NCBI GenBank assembly: GCA_016926765.1
Contig: JAFGNY010000046.1
Span: 1 to 11,587 of the forward strand
From: Bacteroidales bacterium
Lineage (GTDB): Bacteria > Bacteroidota > Bacteroidia > Bacteroidales > FEN-979
DNA length: 11,587 nucleotides
Direction: 5' to 3'
The position numbers and the translations under genes were made by a program. How positions within the stretch are numbered: the stretch's first letter is position 1; each line of letters begins with the position of its first letter. The notes under the pieces are model-generated. The model searched no databases. It was not told the DNA's origin and was given only the letters and a program-made list of their open reading frames with translations. Positions 5,521-11,587 of the stretch are shown here, one piece after another.

Positions 5521-6303
5521 TTGAAAAAACCGGTTTATATCATCTCTCTCATTTTTCTTGCAGTTGTTTCCCTCCCTGTCAAAGGTCCGGCACAACGGTT
5601 TGGCGTTCCCAATATGCCTACTTATGACAATGACAAATTCCATTTCGGGTTTGTCCTGGGAGCCAACCTGAGTTATGTTACGATCAAGCCTATAGCTGAC
5701 CTGAACACCCGGATCTGGGACTCAACGTATATTCCCGATATTCTGCCTCTTCCCGACTCAGCCCTGATCCTCTCCATTGAAGGAACTCCCACACCCGGAT
5801 TCGTGATCAGCATTGTGAGTGATATGAAGATGGGAGAACATCTGAATCTCCGTTTTATTCCCTCCCTGGCTTTTGGCGACCGCGACCTGGTGTACAATCT
5901 TGAAACGTTTCATGACGGGGACACGAACATCATCACAATTTCCAAGCGGGTCCCCTCAACCTATATCAACTTTCCACTTGAACTTAAGTATAAATCCAAA
6001 CGGTATAAAAACTTCCGGACCTACCTGATGACCGGCATTCAATATACGCTCGACCTCGCCTCCCAGGCTAAAAAAAGAGAGCAAAAAAGCGCTGATCAAA
6101 AGATTGTAAAATTCAACCAGAATGACTTTTACGTGGAAGCCGGTGTTGGATTTGATTTCTACAACGAATGGTTTAAGTTCGGAATCGAGATCAAGATGAT
6201 GTACGGACTGATGGACGTCCTCACGCGTGAAAACAACATGTACACCGATGCCATTGCCAAACTGAACTCTAAAATCTTCCAGCTCTCGCTCACCTTTGAA
6301 TAA
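5521..6303 (+). CDS. porT: Type IX secretion system protein PorT (outer-membrane beta-barrel)
   Basis: The 260-residue product has a signal peptide (KK then a hydrophobic core at about 5-20, with likely cleavage after AQ25), followed by the PorT-like start YDNDKFHFGFVLGANLSYV (35-53). Alternating strands and the late segment with VEAGVGFDFYNEWFKFGIEIK and a final LSLTFE, ending in an aromatic residue, fit an 8-stranded porin-like fold. PorT is required for type IX secretion of CTD-bearing proteins in Porphyromonas and gliding bacteria; its exact job in the machine is not settled. The start is TTG: an in-frame stop at 5503-5505 leaves no ATG, and the TTG is followed by a perfect signal peptide. 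Position directly after ubiE is the usual one in this phylum and supports the call over a generic PorT-like barrel. Confidence 0.82.
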   Translation: MKKPVYIISLIFLAVVSLPVKGPAQRFGVPNMPTYDNDKFHFGFVLGANLSYVTIKPIADLNTRIWDSTYIPDILPLPDSALILSIEGTPTPGFVISIVSDMKMGEHLNLRFIPSLAFGDRDLVYNLETFHDGDTNIITISKRVPSTYINFPLELKYKSKRYKNFRTYLMTGIQYTLDLASQAKKREQKSADQKIVKFNQNDFYVEAGVGFDFYNEWFKFGIEIKMMYGLMDVLTRENNMYTDAIAKLNSKIFQLSLTFE

Positions 6304-6322
6304 TTTTTTCCTTCCCTTTTTG

Positions 6323-6330
6323 TATCTTTG
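6323..6330 (+). promoter_or_regulatory. -7 promoter element of coaD
   Basis: TATCTTTG matches TAnnTTTG exactly and is identical to the rplM -7 box. It ends 17 nt before the coaD ATG. The best -33 candidate is TTTG at 6295-6298, in the last codons of porT, with a long 24-base spacer, so the upstream half is weak. Confidence 0.5.
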
Positions 6331-6347
6331 TTCTGAAAAGATTCCTT

Positions 6348-6815
6348 ATGAACAAAATAGCTGTTTTCCCGGGTTCTTTTGATCCGATTACACGCGGACA
6401 CGAATCGGTGATCCTCAGGGCATTGCCTTTGTTTGATACCATTGTGGTTGCGGTAGGTGAGAATTCGGAGAAAAGAGGATACTTCCCTCTTGAAAACCGG
6501 TTGGAATGGCTGAGAACGATCTTTGCCAGGGAACCCAAAATCAGGGTAGAGAGCTATTCAGGTCTTACGATTGACTATTGCCGGGAAGTGGGCGCGGGAT
6601 TTATCCTCCGGGGACTCCGTACGGCCGCTGATTTTGATTTCGAACGTGGAATTGGCCTGATGAACCGGGCAATGATGCCCGATCTGGAGACGATCTTCCT
6701 GGTGAGTACGCCCGAATATAGCGCGCTCAACTCCTCCATTGTCAGGGAAATTCACCGGAACGGAGGAGATATCTCCAGGTTCATACCCGAAAGCCTCCAG
6801 AACCTAATGACCTAA
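6348..6815 (+). CDS. coaD: Phosphopantetheine adenylyltransferase
   Basis: A 155-residue cytoplasmic nucleotidyltransferase that makes dephospho-CoA from 4'-phosphopantetheine and ATP, the penultimate step of coenzyme A synthesis. The nucleotide-binding motif GSFDPITRGH is at 9-18 with catalytic H18. K42, R88 and R91 (in ILRGLRTAADFDFE) and the NSSIVREI motif (127-134) match the substrate- and ATP-binding residues of characterised CoaD enzymes. Length is close to the normal 155-165. The last codons (LMT and stop) lie inside a unit of the nonamer repeat array that follows, so the C-terminus may have been trimmed or set by the repeat. A -7 element lies 17 bp upstream. Confidence 0.97.
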   Translation: MNKIAVFPGSFDPITRGHESVILRALPLFDTIVVAVGENSEKRGYFPLENRLEWLRTIFAREPKIRVESYSGLTIDYCREVGAGFILRGLRTAADFDFERGIGLMNRAMMPDLETIFLVSTPEYSALNSSIVREIHRNGGDISRFIPESLQNLMT

Positions 6816-6875
6816 TTTCCAAACGACTTATTCCCTTAATGACCTTAATGACCCTAATGACCTTAATTTCCTAAA
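6803..6875 (+). repeat. Nonamer tandem repeat array at the 3' end of coaD, CCTTAATGA / CCTTAATTT type
   Basis: The main block (6834-6869) reads CCTTAATGA, CCTTAATGA, CCCTAATGA, CCTTAATTT, then CCTAAA. A near copy of its end lies at 6803-6820 (CCTAATGACCTAATTTCC), differing from 6853-6871 by one base deletion. The first copy includes the coaD stop codon at 6813-6815. The family also occurs at 640-691 on the other strand. Confidence 0.88.
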
Positions 6876-6889
6876 GCCCCTCATCGTCA

Positions 6890-8299
6890 ATGAAATACCG
6901 CCCGCTTTTCACCATCGTTTCGTTTATTGCGCTGCTCACCATTGGTTCGTCAGGGATTGCCCAACAGGTTACTCTAACAGGATCCGCTGTGGGAGCAGAA
7001 GGAAAAACGATCCGGTTGATCTCCTGGAGTGATCTGATCACCTTTACTGAGTCCAGGATTGCGGAGACGACCATCGATACGATAGGGAATTTTACCCTGT
7101 CATTTCCTCTGCCTTCCATCTCCTTAATCACCTTAGCAATAGACCTGCACCGGTCAAGCTTTTATATGGAACCCGGTAAAACCTACAGGATAAGGCTGGT
7201 TCCCATAAACTATACCGACAACCTGGAGGTCAACCCCTTTATCCAGTCCCAGAATCTTCAGATCGAATTTCTCAACCAGAATGCAACTGATCTTACTGCA
7301 CAGATCTGGGCTTATGACAGCAAATACAACCAGTTTCTCCTGGATCATTTTAATGCGCTCTATCTTGAAAGGAAAAAGAATTACCTGGATACTTTCCGCA
7401 TTCAGGTCAATAACCTTTTTGAAGAGATCGGTCAGCCCTATTTCCAGGATTATATACGGTACAAAACAGCCGGACTGGAACAGATCGCACGTGCCTCAAG
7501 CCAGTACAATCTGGCCCGGGCCTATTTCATTGATCAGCCTATTCTATACAACAATACGGAGTATATGCAGGCGTTCGATAATTACTTCACGAAATACCTG
7601 ACTGCTACATCCGACGTTCTCCGGAAAATAGACCTTACTCCGATCATCAAGGGAGTCACCCCTTACCCAAAACTGATGAACACCCTGGCAGCCGATTCGG
7701 TACTCAGGAATGAAACGCTTCGTGAACTGGTGCTGTTAAAAGGACTTTTCGAACTGTTTTATACCAATCAAGAACTCCAGGATCCGATTATCGCAATTTT
7801 TGACACAATCAGCCATCAAAGTCCGAGGGAAACCAACCGGCTGATTGCGGCAAACATGAAGGCCAAAGTGACCAAACTCCGTCACGGAACTCCTGCCCCG
7901 GAATTTAACCTGACCGGAATGACCAAGGATCAATCCCACTCGTTGAGCGATTTTCTCGGGAAGCCAGTCGTCCTGAATTTCTGGACGACCTATTGCGAGG
8001 GGTGTCTGGCTGAAATGGAACTGGAAGTGCCTCTATATAAGAAATATAAGGACCAGGTGGAATTTATCAGCATTTGTGTTGATAAATACTGGGTCAAAAT
8101 GAAATATTTCGCCATGATCAAGCCTGAACTGGCATGGACCCTTCTTCATTATTCTGATAACACCGATCTGCTGGTAGATTATGAAGTAAGGTCCTATCCG
8201 TTGTATGTGGTCATCGATCAAGCTGGGATGATTGTTCAGGCGCCGGCTCCTAATCCTGGCGAAGGTTTGGAGAAAGTTATTGAGGAACTGATTCACTGA
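6890..8299 (+). CDS. Exported TlpA-like thioredoxin-fold protein (probable thiol-disulfide oxidoreductase)
   Basis: A 469-residue protein with an N-terminal signal peptide (hydrophobic core about 8-22, then GIAQQ). Residues about 27-100 look like the small beta-rich N-terminal domain common in Bacteroidota TlpA-like proteins, with IDTIGNFTLSF typical. A helical middle region follows (about 120-325) that I cannot assign. The C-terminal thioredoxin fold (about 330-469) starts GTPAPEFNLTG and carries LNFWTTYCEGC with the redox pair C369/C372, and a cis-proline at P437 in SYPLYVVID. The usual tryptophan before the first cysteine is tyrosine. It probably acts in the periplasm or on the membrane surface, reducing or oxidising disulfides of exported proteins; the partner is unknown. 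No promoter is visible upstream. secA starts 22 bp after its stop, suggesting co-transcription. Confidence 0.85.
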   Translation: MKYRPLFTIVSFIALLTIGSSGIAQQVTLTGSAVGAEGKTIRLISWSDLITFTESRIAETTIDTIGNFTLSFPLPSISLITLAIDLHRSSFYMEPGKTYRIRLVPINYTDNLEVNPFIQSQNLQIEFLNQNATDLTAQIWAYDSKYNQFLLDHFNALYLERKKNYLDTFRIQVNNLFEEIGQPYFQDYIRYKTAGLEQIARASSQYNLARAYFIDQPILYNNTEYMQAFDNYFTKYLTATSDVLRKIDLTPIIKGVTPYPKLMNTLAADSVLRNETLRELVLLKGLFELFYTNQELQDPIIAIFDTISHQSPRETNRLIAANMKAKVTKLRHGTPAPEFNLTGMTKDQSHSLSDFLGKPVVLNFWTTYCEGCLAEMELEVPLYKKYKDQVEFISICVDKYWVKMKYFAMIKPELAWTLLHYSDNTDLLVDYEVRSYPLYVVIDQAGMIVQAPAPNPGEGLEKVIEELIH

Positions 8300-8321
8300 G
8301 AGAATAGAAAGAAAAATCGAT

Positions 8322-11300
8322 ATGTTAGGTTTTGTTAAAAAAATGTTAGGGAGTAAATCCGACAGGGATATCAAGGAGATTCAGCCGATGGTCACCCAAG
8401 CGGTGGAGATCGATAAAATCCTTCACTCCATTTCAAATGACGAGTTAAGGGAAAAAACCCTCCGGTTCAGGGAACGGATCCATGAATATCTTGCAGCGAA
8501 AGAGAAAGAAATTGAAGATCTCAACAGACAGATTGAATCCGATGAAGTTGGGATTGAAGAAAAGGAGAACCTGTATGCCCTCCTCGACAAACTGGAGAAG
8601 GAAAGTTATGAACTGACGCAGGAGATCCTCAACGAGATCCTCCCTGAGGCGTTTGCTGTGATGCGTGAGACGGCACGGCGGTTTGTTGATCACGATTACC
8701 TGGAGGTCACAGCAACGCAGATGGATCGCGACCTCGCAGCGAAAAAAGAGAGTGTCGAGATTGTTGGAGATAAAGCAAAATTCAGGAGCTCGTGGCTGGC
8801 AGGAGGAAACATGATCCGTTGGGATATGGTTCACTATGATTGCCAGCTTATTGGCGGCATTGTCCTGCACCAGGGCAAGATTGCCGAGATGGCTACCGGC
8901 GAGGGAAAAACCCTGGTAGCTACGCTTCCTGTTTACCTGAACGCCCTTCCGGAGAAAGGGGTGCATATCGTTACAGTCAACGATTACCTGGCAAAACGTG
9001 ACTCGGAATGGATGGGGCCGTTATTTGAATTCCATGGACTAAAAGTGGATTGTATCGATAAGCACGAGCCTAACTCAGAAGCGAGAAGGAAAGCCTACCT
9101 GGCCGATATCACCTATGGCACTAATAACGAATTTGGATTTGACTACCTCCGCGACAACATGACCAGTTTACCGGAAGAACTTGTTCAGCGGAAGCATAAC
9201 TATGTGATTGTGGATGAGGTTGACTCGGTGTTGATTGATGATGCCAGAACCCCTCTGATCATCTCCGGCCCTACCCCCAAAGGGGAGAACCAGCTGTTTG
9301 AGGAACTGAAACCCCAGGTGACAAAACTGTATAATGCCCAGAGAAACCTGGTTACGAAACTACTTGCTGAAGCGAAAACCCTTGCCACCGACGAATCCAA
9401 TGATGATAACATGAAGAAAGTCGGGGAGCAGCTACTTCGTTGTCATCATGGACTTCCCAAGAACAAAGCGCTGATCAAGTTCCTCAGCGAACCGGGGATG
9501 AAAGCCCTGATGCAAAAAACACAGAACTTCTACCTGGCCGAACAGGCCAAAAACATGCACATCATCGATGATGAACTCTTTTTTGTCATTGATGAGAAAC
9601 ACAACACCATCGAACTGACCGAGCAGGGGATTGACCTGCTCACCGAATCCTACCAGGAAACCAACTTTTATATCCTTCCTGATATCGGTTCCGAACTGGC
9701 TGAACTGGATAAGCAAAATCTGAAGGAATCGGATCTCGTGGAGAAAAAGAGCGCCCTGATGCGAGATTATGCCATCAAGTCTGAACGCGTCCATACCGTG
9801 AATCAGTTGCTTAAAGCATACGCTCTGTTTGAAAAGGATATCGAGTATGTGGTGATGGACAACAAGGTGAAGATCGTTGATGAGCAGACTGGCCGTATCC
9901 TTGAAGGAAGAAGGTATTCCGACGGGCTTCACCAGGCCATAGAAGCTAAGGAGAATGTGAAGATCGAAGCGGCTACGCAAACCTATGCCACCATTACCTT
10001 GCAGAACTATTTCAGGATGTACAACAAACTGGCCGGGATGACCGGAACCGCTGAAACGGAAGCCGGGGAGTTGTGGGATATCTACAAACTGGACGTTGTT
10101 GTGATCCCCACCAACAAACCGGTGGTTCGCGACGACCGGGAAGACTTGGTTTACAAGACCAAACGGGAGAAGTTCAATGCCGTGATCGCGGAAATTGAAG
10201 ACCTCGTGGATAAAGGACGGCCGGTACTTGTGGGAACCACATCGGTAGAAACTTCTGAGCTCCTCAGCCGGATGCTGAAACGGGTAAATATTCCGCATAA
10301 CGTGTTGAACGCAAAACTTCATGCAAAGGAAGCCGATATTGTTGCGGAAGCCGGAAAGGCAGGAACTGTCACCATTGCCACCAACATGGCAGGCCGTGGT
10401 ACCGACATCAAGCTGGGTAAGGGAGTGAAAGAGGCAGGCGGGCTCGCAATCATTGGTACGGAGCGGCACGAATCGCGGAGGGTCGACCGTCAGCTTCGTG
10501 GCCGGTCAGGCCGCCAGGGAGACCCGGGGAGTTCGCAGTTTTTCGTTGCGCTTGAAGATGACCTGATGCGCATGTTTGGCTCAGAACGGATTGCAAAAAT
10601 AATGGACTCCATGGGCATTGAAGATGGAGAGGTGATCCAGCACAGCATGATCTCAAAATCGATCGAGCGGGCACAGAAGAAGGTCGAAGAGAATAACTTC
10701 GGCATCAGGAAGCGACTGCTGGAGTACGACGACGTGATGAATATCCAGCGGGAGGCAATCTACAAGAAGCGGCATCATGCCTTATTTGGAGACAGGCTGG
10801 AGGTGGATATTGCCAACATGATCTACGATGTGTGTGAATCCACCGTAATGGATTTCAAGGACGCGGCAGATTATCAGGGAATGAAACTCGAGCTTCTGAA
10901 AGAGTTTGCTATCGAGTCTCCGGTTAACGAGAAAGAGTTCACATCGGTGAGCGAGGAAGATCTTACGACTACTATCTATGAGAATACATACAAACGCTAC
11001 AAAGAGAAAAACAGCAGCATTGCTCAGCGGGTCTATCCGGTGGTGAAAAATGTGCTTGAAAATGAATCACGGTACGAAAATATTGCCGTGCCGGTTACTG
11101 ACGGAATCAAGACCATGCAGGCTGTCGCCAACCTGAAGAAGGCCTTTGAAGATAAAGGCAAAGAGGTAGTCCTCTCCATTGAGAAAGGGGTGGTGTTGGG
11201 AATGATCGACAACGCGTGGAAAGAGCATCTCAGGGAAATGGACGATCTGAAACAGTCGGTTCAAAATGCAGCCTATGAACAGAAAGATCCTCTGCTTATT

Positions 11301-11587
11301 TATAAATTCGAATCGTTCGAGTTATTTAAGGCGATGATGTTACGCACCAACAAAGAGATCATCTCATTCCTGATCAAGTGTGATGTTCCGATTCAGGCAG
11401 ATAATGTGAGAGAGGCGCCTACGCGTAAGTTGGACCGGCAGCGGTTGAAGGAAGAGCGCTCCGACCTCCTTTCACAGGCACATTCGAACACCCAGGAGAA
11501 GAGCAAACCGCAGCCTGTCACCGTGGAGAAAAAAGTGGGCCGGAACGATCCCTGCCCGTGCGGCAGTGGAAAGAAGTACAAGCATTG
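8322..11587 (+). CDS. secA: Protein translocase subunit SecA (partial, last few residues beyond the right edge)
   Basis: The frame is open from ATG 8322 to the right edge, 1088 complete codons. SecA is the ATPase that drives preproteins through SecYEG. Walker A is MATGEGKT (190-197), Walker B is DEVD (298-301), TNMAGRGTDIKLG starts at 687, and VDRQLRGRSGRQGDPG is at 721-736. The C-terminal zinc motif CPCGSGKKYKH begins at C1078 and is cut just before the third ligand, so only a handful of residues are missing. Compared with the 901-residue E. coli enzyme there is a charged, coiled-coil-like insertion at about 55-100 and a longer insert after the DEVD-ISGP segment; both are usual in this phylum. 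Start choice rests on the typical MLGFVKKMLGSKSDRD N-terminus. It supplies Sec export for PorT, the TlpA-like protein and type IX cargo. Confidence 0.97.
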   Translation, partial: MLGFVKKMLGSKSDRDIKEIQPMVTQAVEIDKILHSISNDELREKTLRFRERIHEYLAAKEKEIEDLNRQIESDEVGIEEKENLYALLDKLEKESYELTQEILNEILPEAFAVMRETARRFVDHDYLEVTATQMDRDLAAKKESVEIVGDKAKFRSSWLAGGNMIRWDMVHYDCQLIGGIVLHQGKIAEMATGEGKTLVATLPVYLNALPEKGVHIVTVNDYLAKRDSEWMGPLFEFHGLKVDCIDKHEPNSEARRKAYLADITYGTNNEFGFDYLRDNMTSLPEELVQRKHNYVIVDEVDSVLIDDARTPLIISGPTPKGENQLFEELKPQVTKLYNAQRNLVTKLLAEAKTLATDESNDDNMKKVGEQLLRCHHGLPKNKALIKFLSEPGMKALMQKTQNFYLAEQAKNMHIIDDELFFVIDEKHNTIELTEQGIDLLTESYQETNFYILPDIGSELAELDKQNLKESDLVEKKSALMRDYAIKSERVHTVNQLLKAYALFEKDIEYVVMDNKVKIVDEQTGRILEGRRYSDGLHQAIEAKENVKIEAATQTYATITLQNYFRMYNKLAGMTGTAETEAGELWDIYKLDVVVIPTNKPVVRDDREDLVYKTKREKFNAVIAEIEDLVDKGRPVLVGTTSVETSELLSRMLKRVNIPHNVLNAKLHAKEADIVAEAGKAGTVTIATNMAGRGTDIKLGKGVKEAGGLAIIGTERHESRRVDRQLRGRSGRQGDPGSSQFFVALEDDLMRMFGSERIAKIMDSMGIEDGEVIQHSMISKSIERAQKKVEENNFGIRKRLLEYDDVMNIQREAIYKKRHHALFGDRLEVDIANMIYDVCESTVMDFKDAADYQGMKLELLKEFAIESPVNEKEFTSVSEEDLTTTIYENTYKRYKEKNSSIAQRVYPVVKNVLENESRYENIAVPVTDGIKTMQAVANLKKAFEDKGKEVVLSIEKGVVLGMIDNAWKEHLREMDDLKQSVQNAAYEQKDPLLIYKFESFELFKAMMLRTNKEIISFLIKCDVPIQADNVREAPTRKLDRQRLKEERSDLLSQAHSNTQEKSKPQPVTVEKKVGRNDPCPCGSGKKYKH

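Noticed and set aside
8445..8966. Antisense frame of 173 codons opposite the start of secA
   Set aside because: It overlaps the SecA N-terminus and Walker A region, which are clearly coding on the plus strand.
9432..10469. Long antisense frame of 345 codons opposite secA
   Set aside because: SecA motifs are intact in the plus frame throughout, and the antisense translation shows no family signature.

Overview
The window is a housekeeping stretch of a Bacteroidota chromosome, probably an environmental or uncultured Bacteroidales-like lineage. Evidence: the rplM-rpsI-rpsB-tsf order, a ubiE-porT pair (PorT belongs to the type IX secretion system, which is restricted to this phylum), a long Bacteroidota-type SecA, promoters with a TAnnTTTG -7 element, and no Shine-Dalgarno sequence before any start codon.

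Layout. Bases 1-603 (minus strand) hold the N-terminal 201 residues of an unrecognised multi-pass membrane protein that runs off the left edge. Bases 754-1743 (minus) hold a DUF4143-family protein that appears to have lost its N-terminal P-loop ATPase domain; short tandem repeats lie before it, inside it and at its stop codon. The plus-strand genes start at 1902: rplM, rpsI, rpsB and tsf (translation), a strong intrinsic terminator, ubiE (menaquinone biosynthesis), porT (type IX secretion), coaD (coenzyme A biosynthesis), a secreted TlpA-like thioredoxin-fold protein, and secA, which is cut by the right edge just at its C-terminal zinc motif. No intergenic gap exceeds about 150 bases.

How the genes relate. 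The ribosomal block is one transcription unit driven by a clear promoter at 1848-1878. SecA drives Sec export of the precursors of PorT and the TlpA-like protein, both of which have signal peptides. PorT belongs to the machine that moves cargo across the outer membrane. UbiE and CoaD are general metabolism.

The most unusual content is not a gene. Several families of 7-9 bp tandem repeats sit at gene ends or in loops of coding sequence. An octamer (CCGCTTGT) occurs in four places in the first 1.8 kb, two of them inside coding sequence. A heptamer (GACGTAA) is repeated 11 times between rpsB and tsf. A mixed nonamer family (CCTTAATGA / CCTTAATTT) lies after coaD and, inverted, upstream of the membrane protein gene, following the direction of transcription in both places. 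I see no mobile element, CRISPR array, tRNA or rRNA gene.
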